The translations under genes were made by a program, and so were the position numbers. The notes beneath the pieces were generated by a model. That model had not been told where the DNA came from. It was given only the letters and a program-made list of their open reading frames with translations, and did not search any database. Below, in pieces: positions 1-5,429 of a stretch of DNA of 10,901 nt. Numbering within the stretch: position 1 is the stretch's first letter; each line of letters begins with the position of its first letter. Origin of the DNA: Flavobacteriaceae bacterium (lineage in GTDB: Bacteria > Bacteroidota > Bacteroidia > Flavobacteriales > Flavobacteriaceae); the NCBI GenBank assembly GCA_023145595.1, contig JAGLDM010000059.1:1-10901 (forward strand), given 5' to 3'.

Positions 1-2
1 AT

Positions 3-83
3 AAACAGTTTGGAAACTCTGTTGCAGTTCCTGCGATTCAAGCTACAGCAAAAAAAATAATTGAAAAACTAAACGAAAAATGA
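3..83 (+). CDS. DNA (cytosine-5-)-methyltransferase, C-terminal end (partial)
   Basis: Only the last 26 codons are in the window; the gene runs in from the left. The visible peptide contains QFGNSVAVPAI, which matches motif X (GNSVxVPxxxxI) near the C-terminus of C5-cytosine DNA methyltransferases. Motif X helps form the S-adenosylmethionine pocket. The TGA stop (81-83) overlaps the ATG of the endonuclease gene (ATGA, 80-83), so the two are translationally coupled in one operon. Inference from the partner: this is the protective modification enzyme of an HpaII-type system and would methylate a cytosine in CCGG. The catalytic PC motif and the target recognition domain lie outside the window, so specificity cannot be confirmed here. 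Confidence 0.85.
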   Translation, partial: KQFGNSVAVPAIQATAKKIIEKLNEK

Positions 84-1153
84 TAACAGGGAATAAAGGA
101 GAATGGAGTGAAATTTATACCCTTTTTAAATTATTAGGCGATAAAATATTACAACCAGGAGACGAAAATATTGAGAAAATTCAAAATGTAATTTATCCTA
201 TCGTTAAAATTCTACGCTCTGAGACAACTGGGAATTTTGAATATTCATTTAAAGATGATATTGTAATTATTTCAGGGAAAGAGGAAGTTTTGAGATTTCC
301 AATTAGTGAATTTAAGAATAAAGCAATATCTCTACTTGACTCTATCAAATCAAGCACGGAAAGGACATTTTCTATTCCCAAGATTGAAGATTTTATGCAA
401 TCTATTAATTGTATTTCTCTAAAAGCAAGCTCTACAACAAAGACAGATATTACAATTATAATTCACGACCAAAGGACAAGTCAACAACCAACTCTTGGTT
501 TTAGTATAAAATCTCAATTAGGAAGTCCTTCTACTTTACTCAATGCAGGAAAGACAACTAATTTTATTTACAGAATTGAAAACCTAAATTCTACAGAAGT
601 AGAGGAGATTAATAACATTGACACAAGAAGTAAAATCAAAGATAGAATTGAGAAAATAATTGAAAAAGGTGGTCACCTGAAATTTGTGGGGACTGAAAAG
701 CAGATATTTTCTAATAATCTTGTTTTAATCGACAGTCTGTTACCGCAAATTTTATCTGAAACTGTTTTTGATTTCTACACAAGTAATCATTCAAAAGTAT
801 CTGATTTAGTAACGGAAATTGAAAATAAAAATCCTTTGAAATTTGACACTTCAAATGAGCATCAATTTTATAATTACAAAATTAAGCGATTTTTAACAGA
901 TGTTGCTCTTGGAATGATGCCATCTAAAGTATGGTCAGGACAATATAATGCAACAGGAGGATATTTAATTGTAAAAGAAGATGGTGATATTTTATGTTAT
1001 CACATCTACAATCGAAATGAATTTGAAGACTACTTAATAAACAACACAAAACTTGATACAGCAAGTTCATCTCGACACGGATTTCGAGAAGTTTATGAAA
1101 GAAATGGAGATTTGTATTTTAAATTAAATCTGCAAATTAGATTCTTGAAATAA
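80..1153 (+). CDS. HpaII-family type II restriction endonuclease
   Basis: The 357-residue product is close to the length of R.HpaII (about 358 residues, from memory). Family-like features are the N-terminal GNKGEWSEIYTLFKLLGD (residues 4-21) and the C-terminal SRHGF (331-335) and LNLQIRF (349-355) segments. Residues that could form a metal-binding nuclease site are E8/E11, D123 (KTDITI) and K144 (GFSIKS), in an order resembling PD-(D/E)xK enzymes; this active-site reading is inference. The enzyme would cleave unmethylated CCGG DNA in the cytoplasm as phage defence. Its start overlaps the stop of the C5 methyltransferase by 4 nt, the expected pairing. No controller (C-protein) gene lies in the visible part. 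The gene is complete, is AT-rich, and ends at TAA just before a non-coding tail. The family call is by remembered sequence similarity; exact specificity is unproven. Confidence 0.85.
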   Translation: MITGNKGEWSEIYTLFKLLGDKILQPGDENIEKIQNVIYPIVKILRSETTGNFEYSFKDDIVIISGKEEVLRFPISEFKNKAISLLDSIKSSTERTFSIPKIEDFMQSINCISLKASSTTKTDITIIIHDQRTSQQPTLGFSIKSQLGSPSTLLNAGKTTNFIYRIENLNSTEVEEINNIDTRSKIKDRIEKIIEKGGHLKFVGTEKQIFSNNLVLIDSLLPQILSETVFDFYTSNHSKVSDLVTEIENKNPLKFDTSNEHQFYNYKIKRFLTDVALGMMPSKVWSGQYNATGGYLIVKEDGDILCYHIYNRNEFEDYLINNTKLDTASSSRHGFREVYERNGDLYFKLNLQIRFLK

Positions 1154-1209
1154 AAGCCACCGCATAAATCCATACACATTGCAGAATGAAAGAAAATAAC
1201 GAAAGCCCA

Positions 1210-1239
1210 ACAAATGGCTAAAAAACATAGGCCGTTTGT
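1210..1239 (+). repeat. Imperfect hairpin in the tail downstream of the restriction module
   Basis: ACAAATGGC (1210-1218) pairs with GCCGTTTGT (1231-1239) with one G-T wobble, leaving a 12-nt loop. The stem can be extended with a bulge, because GCCC lies just 5' and GC just 3'. There is no T-run after it, so it is not a typical terminator. The left arm begins GCCCAAC, which resembles an integron R-type core site, but no matching GTTRRRY arm was found. It sits in the 110 nt between the endonuclease stop and the next terminator, a position where a cassette boundary could lie. Confidence 0.4.
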
Positions 1240-1265
1240 GCTAAACCGAACCGATAAACGAACAT

Positions 1266-1301
1266 AAAAAAAACACCTTCAACTTCTTGAAGGTGTTTTA
1301 C
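1266..1301 (-). terminator. Intrinsic terminator of the thioredoxin gene, possibly bidirectional
   Basis: AAACACCTTCAA (1271-1282) and TTGAAGGTGTTT (1287-1298) form a perfect 12-bp stem around a CTTC loop. On the minus strand the stem is followed by a run of eight T (complement of 1266-1273), a textbook intrinsic terminator about 25 nt past the trx stop. A shorter T-run follows on the plus strand, so it may also stop read-through from the restriction operon. Confidence 0.9.
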
Positions 1302-1323
1302 AATTATTTAAAATATTTTTATT

Positions 1324-1683
1324 TTATTTCTCTACCCCTAATACTTCTTTAATCACACGCTCTAACTCTGCCTTAGGCAAAGCGCCTTGCGCCATTTGTG
1401 GTTGTCCGTCTCCAGGAACAAACAACATAGAAGGAATACTTCTAATTGCAAATGCAGCGGCTAATTCTTGTTCTTTTTCGGTATCTACTTTGTAGATGTT
1501 TATTTTTCCTTCGTATTCATTGCTCAATTCTTCTAATACAGGAGCAATTGCTTTACACGGTCCACACCAATCAGCATAGAAATCAATAATACAAGGTTTA
1601 TCTCCTTCAAATTTCCATTCTTTATTTTTTTCGAAATTAAAAACCTTTTCTAAAAACGTTTCTTTTGTCAATAATTCTGTCAT
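1324..1683 (-). CDS. trxA: Thioredoxin
   Basis: This is a 119-residue thioredoxin-fold protein that reduces disulfides of cytoplasmic proteins, normally recycled by thioredoxin reductase. The active site WCGPCK has its two cysteines at 40 and 43, the buried acid D34 is six residues before the first cysteine, and the cis-proline is P84 in SIPS. An N-terminal stretch of about 25 residues precedes the first beta strand, slightly longer than E. coli TrxA. The frame is open 11 codons further upstream (to 1716), but the ATG at 1683 is chosen because it follows a perfect -7 promoter box at 1714-1721, which the longer form would overlap. It lies downstream of dinB and the GreA-like gene on the same strand and ends at a strong terminator. 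Bacteroidota carry several thioredoxins, so the trxA symbol is by class and not proven orthology. Confidence 0.9.
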   Translation of the reverse strand: MTELLTKETFLEKVFNFEKNKEWKFEGDKPCIIDFYADWCGPCKAIAPVLEELSNEYEGKINIYKVDTEKEQELAAAFAIRSIPSMLFVPGDGQPQMAQGALPKAELERVIKEVLGVEK

Positions 1684-1713
1684 AACTTTAAATTTTATAC
1701 TCTTATTTGACGA

Positions 1714-1721
1714 CAAAGTTA
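1714..1721 (-). promoter_or_regulatory. Promoter -7 element for trx
   Basis: Read on the minus strand this is TAACTTTG, a perfect match to the Bacteroidota -7 consensus TAnnTTTG. It lies 30 nt upstream of the trx ATG, giving a short leader. No convincing TTTG -33 element is seen at the usual distance. The box suggests trx can be transcribed independently of dinB. Confidence 0.55.
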
Positions 1722-1753
1722 ACCATTTCTTACATTGCTTTTGGTAACATTGG

Positions 1754-2203
1754 TTACGCTACTGTTTTAACCATTATTTGCTTACTGTTGAATGTGATTT
1801 TTGATCCTTTTGATGTGCCTAATAATAGCTTCCCTATTGGAGATTTCGGTGAAATCGCAAAATATACTCCACCACTGGTTTCAATTTTACCCATACTAAT
1901 CGCTAAATAATAATTTACCTGATCGGTTTGAATAACACTCCCTAAACAACTGTTTTTTGTTTCTATATTTGGGTTAATTTTGGCTAATTGCAGCTGCATT
2001 TCATTTACAACTTTTAATTGCTGACCTGCTTTTTCCATTTCTAACTGTAACATAGCACGACCCGTTTCATGCTTGTCTCCTGCCGAACTCTTGGTTTCAG
2101 AATTCAATGCGTTTTTATTGGATTGAATGGTTTTTTCAATGGTTTGTAATTTAGTACTTACAAATTCTTGGCAGGCGCTGTATAGTTCTTGTTTTAGGCT
2201 CAT
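1754..2203 (-). CDS. GreA/GreB C-terminal-domain-like protein (often labelled 3-oxoacyl-ACP synthase)
   Basis: This is a 149-residue protein of a family I associate with Flavobacteriaceae, where databases often carry the label 3-oxoacyl-ACP synthase. Nothing in it resembles a ketosynthase: it is far too short and has no Cys-His-His triad. Residues 1-80 look like a helical hairpin and include the signature SETKSSAGDKHETGRAM (35-51). Residues 85-149 resemble the FKBP-like C-terminal domain of GreA/GreB, including AISPKSPIGKLLLG (116-129) followed by KG. Inference: it may bind RNA polymerase through this domain, but the acidic N-terminal tip of true Gre factors is not evident. The ATG at 2203 is chosen for its A-rich upstream context; ATGs at 2230 and 2245 and a TTG at 2251 are alternatives. 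It lies 60 nt downstream of dinB, probably in one operon. Confidence 0.7.
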   Translation of the reverse strand: MSLKQELYSACQEFVSTKLQTIEKTIQSNKNALNSETKSSAGDKHETGRAMLQLEMEKAGQQLKVVNEMQLQLAKINPNIETKNSCLGSVIQTDQVNYYLAISMGKIETSGGVYFAISPKSPIGKLLLGTSKGSKITFNSKQIMVKTVA

Positions 2204-2263
2204 TTTTGTTTCAATAAAGGATTGCTTCATTACACTCAGTTCCATTCGCAATGTCGTGGTTTT

Positions 2264-3358
2264 TCAAAATTCTAACTTAAATTGCACATCAATAATCTTC
2301 TCTTTTTTCTTAGTGTTTACATTTAAATTAGTAACCGAAATTCCTAAAAGACGCACCGAATTTTTCATACGCTCTTGATACAATAATTCTTCTACTGTTT
2401 CTAACAAAATAGATTTGTCTTTTACAAAAAAAGGCACTGTTTTACTTCTAGTTTGTTGTGTAAAGTCACTGTATTTTATCTTTAGAGTAATTGTTTTTCC
2501 TGCTAATTTAGATTTTTTTAATCTTCGTTCCAATTCATCTGCAATTTTTTCTAACTGTTCTATCATAAAAATTTCAGAAGTTAGGTTTTTCCGAAAAGTA
2601 TGTTCTGCAGCAACAGATTTTACTACATGATTAGGGTTTACTTTTGCATTGTGAATTCCGCGTACAATATTAAAATATTGTGCTCCCGACTTTCCAAAAT
2701 TCTTTATTAAGAAATCAACGCTCTTTTCTTTTAAATCTTTTCCACTAAAAATCCCCAAATTATACATTTTGGTGGCGGTTACTTTTCCGACTCCATAGAA
2801 TTTTTTAATATCTAAATTTTCTAAAAACGCGATTGCCTCTTCTGGCGGAATTGTTTTTTGTCCGTTTGGTTTATTAATATCAGAGGCTATTTTAGCTATA
2901 AATTTATTGTATGAAATTCCAGCCGAAGCTCGTAAACCTGTTTTTTGATGAATTTTCTCTCTAATTTCTTCAGCAATTAAAGAAGCCGACGGATTCCCTT
3001 TTTTATTAATCGTAACATCTAAATACGCTTCATCTAAAGAAAGAGGCTCCACCAAATCGGTGTATTCATGAAAAACGGCTCTAATCTGTTTTGATATTTC
3101 TTTATATCTCTGAAATCGAGGTGGAACAAAGATTAAATGTGGACATTTTTTCTTTGCCATCATACCGCTCATCGCAGATCGTACCCCAAATTTTCTAGCC
3201 TCATAACTTGCCGCTGCAATCACTCCACGTTCTTCACTCGATCCAACAACCAATGGTTTTCCTCTAAATTCAGAATTATCCAATTGCTCAACAGATGCAT
3301 AAAAAGCATCCATATCTACATGAATAATTTTACGGTAATTCGCTGGTTCACAAGTCAT
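2264..3358 (-). CDS. dinB: DNA polymerase IV (Y-family translesion polymerase)
   Basis: The 364-residue protein is an error-prone DNA polymerase that extends past lesions. Palm residues are clear: HVDMDAFY with metal ligand D15 and steric-gate Y20 (E. coli D8 and F13), and SLDEAYLDVT with D109 and E110. The helix-hairpin-helix region around KKFYGVGKVTATKM and the C-terminal little-finger domain are present. The last six residues, QFKLEF (359-364), resemble a beta-clamp binding hexapeptide such as QLVLGL at the same position in E. coli DinB. Length is normal (about 350). It heads a minus-strand group with the GreA-like gene and trx and is divergent from the repeat-protein gene, the two starts being 72 nt apart. 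No SOS box was recognised; LexA sites of this phylum are not something I can call by eye. Confidence 0.95.
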   Translation of the reverse strand: MTCEPANYRKIIHVDMDAFYASVEQLDNSEFRGKPLVVGSSEERGVIAAASYEARKFGVRSAMSGMMAKKKCPHLIFVPPRFQRYKEISKQIRAVFHEYTDLVEPLSLDEAYLDVTINKKGNPSASLIAEEIREKIHQKTGLRASAGISYNKFIAKIASDINKPNGQKTIPPEEAIAFLENLDIKKFYGVGKVTATKMYNLGIFSGKDLKEKSVDFLIKNFGKSGAQYFNIVRGIHNAKVNPNHVVKSVAAEHTFRKNLTSEIFMIEQLEKIADELERRLKKSKLAGKTITLKIKYSDFTQQTRSKTVPFFVKDKSILLETVEELLYQERMKNSVRLLGISVTNLNVNTKKKEKIIDVQFKLEF

Positions 3359-3375
3359 TTAACAAAAAATTAATC

Positions 3376-3383
3376 TAAATCTA
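3376..3383 (-). promoter_or_regulatory. Possible -7 element for dinB
   Basis: On the minus strand this reads TAGATTTA, one base from TAnnTTTG, 17 nt upstream of the dinB ATG. No -33 element is evident. It is a weak call, resting mainly on position in the divergent intergenic region. Confidence 0.3.
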
Positions 3384-3396
3384 CAATTTCATTTAC

Positions 3397-3404
3397 TACT
3401 TTTG
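3397..3404 (+). promoter_or_regulatory. Promoter -7 element for the secreted repeat protein
   Basis: TACTTTTG matches TAnnTTTG exactly and lies 26 nt upstream of the ATG at 3431, giving a leader of roughly 20 nt. The leader is A-rich (a run of nine A at 3416-3424) in place of a Shine-Dalgarno sequence, as is usual in this phylum. No clear TTTG at -33. Confidence 0.55.
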
Positions 3405-3430
3405 CCTTCTAATATAAAAAAAAATTAGAC

Positions 3431-3835
3431 ATGAAAAAAGTACTATTTATTTTGTCAATTGCCTGTTTTATTGGTTTTTCTAATACTACAAGTGCACAAA
3501 CATTATCTGGTTTACAAAAATCTATTCCAAATTCTACAAGCACAGAGATGAGCACTAGCCAAATGCAAGCTGTTTTTGACTCTCCAGAAGCACAAAAGAA
3601 GATTAAAGAAGAAATGATGAATAATCCTGAGTTGAGAGACCAAACGATTGATTATTTAAAAAACAATCCTGAAACAAGCAAGCAAGTTTTGGAGGCTATA
3701 AAAAAGAATCCAACAGCGAAAAATAAAATTATGCAATACATTCAGGACAACCCAAAATTGATGAAAAAAGCAATGGATTATATCAAAAATACTAGTCCTC
3801 CCATTTCTCGAGCAATGGGTTTAATTGGAATGTAA
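3431..3835 (+). CDS. Small exported protein made of five 14-residue repeats, function unknown
   Basis: The 134-residue precursor begins with a signal peptide: MKK, then a hydrophobic core (residues 4-16), then a probable cleavage site after SA at 21-22. There is no lipobox cysteine, so a soluble periplasmic or secreted protein is expected. After a Ser/Thr-rich linker (about 23-49), residues 50-119 divide without gaps into five units of exactly 14 residues, each starting [DNK][NS]P. Units 2, 4 and 5 show the pattern best, for example NNPELRDQTIDYLK and DNPKLMKKAMDYIK. Each unit is probably one amphipathic helix capped by Asn/Asp-Pro, giving a short solenoid or bundle; NP-spaced helices recall STI1-type domains, but I do not claim homology. 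The tail is uncharged (SPPISRAMGLIGM). The gene is monocistronic, with its own promoter box and terminator. Function is not recognised. Confidence 0.85.
   Translation: MKKVLFILSIACFIGFSNTTSAQTLSGLQKSIPNSTSTEMSTSQMQAVFDSPEAQKKIKEEMMNNPELRDQTIDYLKNNPETSKQVLEAIKKNPTAKNKIMQYIQDNPKLMKKAMDYIKNTSPPISRAMGLIGM
3578..3787 (+). repeat. Five tandem 42-nt coding units (14-residue protein repeat)
   Basis: Codons 50-119 of the exported protein fall into five in-frame 42-nt units. They are conserved at protein level mainly at the NP pair and at hydrophobic positions. The DNA units have diverged, so this is an old internal duplication series and not a recent, unstable DNA repeat. Confidence 0.75.
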
Positions 3836-3857
3836 GTTTCCAAATCTTCACTAATTT

Positions 3858-3893
3858 AAAAGGCTGTAACAAATTAATGTTACAGCCTTTTTT
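3858..3893 (+). terminator. Intrinsic terminator, probably shared by convergent genes
   Basis: GGCTGTAAC (3862-3870) pairs perfectly with GTTACAGCC (3879-3887), extended by AAAA/TTTT, around an 8-nt loop. It is followed by six T on the plus strand, ending the repeat-protein transcript 22 nt after its stop. On the minus strand it is followed by TTTTAAAT, so it could also stop gdhA transcription. Confidence 0.9.
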
Positions 3894-3898
3894 ATAAT

Positions 3899-3937
3899 GC
3901 ACATTTCGACAAACTTAATGTGCCTCCCCAGAGGCGC
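3899..3937. repeat. Two overlapping inverted repeats 3' of gdhA
   Basis: GCACATT (3899-3905) pairs with AATGTGC (3917-3923). GTGCCTC (3920-3926) pairs with GAGGCGC (3931-3937), with one wobble, around a CCCA loop. They share bases 3920-3923, so the two stems exclude each other. They lie just past the gdhA stop and may stabilise its 3' end or aid termination. No T-run follows on the minus strand. Confidence 0.4.
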
Positions 3938-3946
3938 AAAAAAATA

Positions 3947-5284
3947 TTAGGTAATTCCTAAATCTAACATTGCATCGGCAACTTTAATAAATCCGGCAAT
4001 ATTAGCTCCTTTTACATAATCTATATAGCCGTCTTCTTGTTTCCCGTACTTTAAACAAGCCACATGAATAGAAGACATTATTTGATGTAATTTAGCATCT
4101 ACTTCTTCTTCTGTCCAGTTTAGTTTCATAGCATTTTGAGACATTTCTAACCCAGAAACACCAACACCCCCGGCATTTACTGCCTTGCCTGGGCCAAAAA
4201 ATAATTTGGCATTATGAAATGCTTCCACAGCTTCTGGGGTACACCCCATATTAGAAACTTCAGATATATATTTTACACCGTTTGCTATAAGTGTTTTAGC
4301 ATCATCCCCATTTAATTCATTCTGAATAGCACTTGGCATAGCGATATCACATTTCACCTCCCAAGGCTTTTTTCCTGCTACAAATTTCGCTTCTGGAAAC
4401 TCATCAATATAAGGCTTTACAATATCGTTATTTGAAGCGCGAAGATCTAAGAGATAATCTATTTTATCAGCATCTAAACCTTTCTCATCATAAATATAAC
4501 CATCAGGCCCAGAGATGGTAATTACTTTACCTCCTAGCTCGGTTACTTTAAGCGCCACACCCCAGGCTACATTTCCAAAACCAGAAACACAAACTGTCTT
4601 GCCTTCAAAATTATCGTTATTGATTTTCAACATTTCCTTTGTAAAATAAGTAGCACCAAAACCCGTGGCCTCTGGTCTAATTAAACTACCTCCCCAATTT
4701 AATCCTTTACCTGTAAAAACACCCTCGTTTTCGAGTTTCAGTTTTTTGTACATACCATACATATAACCAATTTCTCTTCCGCCTGTACCGATATCGCCTG
4801 CAGGCACATCTGTACTTGGTCCAATAACACGCCATAGTTCTAGCATAAAAGCTTGACAAAAACGCATAATTTCTGAATCCGATTTTCCTTTAGGGTTAAA
4901 ATCTGACCCTCCTTTACCACCACCCATAGGCAATGTTGTGAGAGCGTTTTTAAATATTTGTTCGAACCCTAAAAATTTAAGAATACTTAAATTTACACTT
5001 GGGTGCAAACGAATACCTCCTTTGTAAGGTCCAATGGCGTTGTTAAACTGTACTCTGTGTCCTAAATTAACGTGCACTTGACCTTCATCATCTGTCCAGG
5101 ATATTCTAAAAGTTAAAATCCTATCGGGCTCAACTAATCTTTCTATAATTTTTGCCGCTTCATACTGTGGATTTTCATTATAGATAGTCTCTATAGATTC
5201 CAACACTTCATGAACAGCTTGCAAATATTCTTTTTCACCTGGATGTTTTGTCTCTAGGCTTGTTATTATGTTTTTTACATTCAT
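3947..5284 (-). CDS. gdhA: NADP-type glutamate dehydrogenase
   Basis: The 445-residue enzyme interconverts glutamate and 2-oxoglutarate plus ammonia, linking nitrogen assimilation to the TCA cycle. With numbering from the ATG at 5284, substrate and catalytic residues are K88 (GPYKGG), K112 (FKNAL), K124 (MGGGKGG) and D164 (PAGDIG). Their spacing is identical to K89, K113, K125 and D165 of Clostridium symbiosum GDH. The nucleotide-binding fold shows GFGNVA (235-240). Length and the RPEATGFG segment fit the hexameric short-form family; NADP use is inferred from the family and not read from the cofactor pocket. The frame extends to a TTG at 5293, but the ATG at 5284 gives the usual N-terminus. 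It lies 145 nt downstream of the receiver-PPDK-like gene on the same strand, with a candidate promoter between. The gene is intact, unlike the remnant at 8562-8773. Confidence 0.95.
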   Translation of the reverse strand: MNVKNIITSLETKHPGEKEYLQAVHEVLESIETIYNENPQYEAAKIIERLVEPDRILTFRISWTDDEGQVHVNLGHRVQFNNAIGPYKGGIRLHPSVNLSILKFLGFEQIFKNALTTLPMGGGKGGSDFNPKGKSDSEIMRFCQAFMLELWRVIGPSTDVPAGDIGTGGREIGYMYGMYKKLKLENEGVFTGKGLNWGGSLIRPEATGFGATYFTKEMLKINNDNFEGKTVCVSGFGNVAWGVALKVTELGGKVITISGPDGYIYDEKGLDADKIDYLLDLRASNNDIVKPYIDEFPEAKFVAGKKPWEVKCDIAMPSAIQNELNGDDAKTLIANGVKYISEVSNMGCTPEAVEAFHNAKLFFGPGKAVNAGGVGVSGLEMSQNAMKLNWTEEEVDAKLHQIMSSIHVACLKYGKQEDGYIDYVKGANIAGFIKVADAMLDLGIT

Positions 5285-5327
5285 AATGTTCAAATATAAA
5301 ATATGTTAATAATAATAAAATGAGATT

Positions 5328-5335
5328 CAAAATTA
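5328..5335 (-). promoter_or_regulatory. Candidate -7 element for gdhA
   Basis: On the minus strand this reads TAATTTTG, a perfect TAnnTTTG match, 43 nt upstream of the chosen ATG. A second perfect match lies at 5411-5418, further upstream. The -33 region is not convincing for either. The 145-nt gap is otherwise AT-rich with no terminator stem, so read-through from the upstream gene is possible. Confidence 0.4.
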
Positions 5336-5429
5336 CGGATATTTAATTCAATAATTTTAAATTTAATATGGTGTTTTTTTGAAAACATGACGCTATAAAT
5401 TTCTTAATTTCAAAATTATAAAAAAGGTT

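Noticed and set aside
1187..1222. An 11-codon ORF starting ATGAAAGAAAAT in the tail behind the endonuclease
   Set aside because: It is too short, has no promoter or family support, and overlaps the hairpin.
1204..1239. Integron attC site
   Set aside because: GCCCAAC fits the RYYYAAC arm, but there is no GTTRRRY partner and no second pair of inner boxes at usable spacing.
1707..1910. Plus-strand ORF of 67 codons with hydrophobic segments
   Set aside because: It is antisense to the GreA-like gene and the trx promoter; its hydrophobic look comes from reading the complement of coding DNA.
3137..3373. Plus-strand ORF antisense to the start of dinB
   Set aside because: It lies almost wholly over the conserved dinB palm domain, and its composition (His/Phe/Arg-rich) is that of a shadow frame.
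5285..5293. TTG start giving a 448-residue GdhA
   Set aside because: An ATG three codons in gives the normal family N-terminus; TTG starts are uncommon here and there is no supporting signal.
5287..5294. TATATTTG on the minus strand as the gdhA -7 box
   Set aside because: It lies directly against the start codon and would make a practically leaderless transcript; the box at 5328-5335 is better placed.
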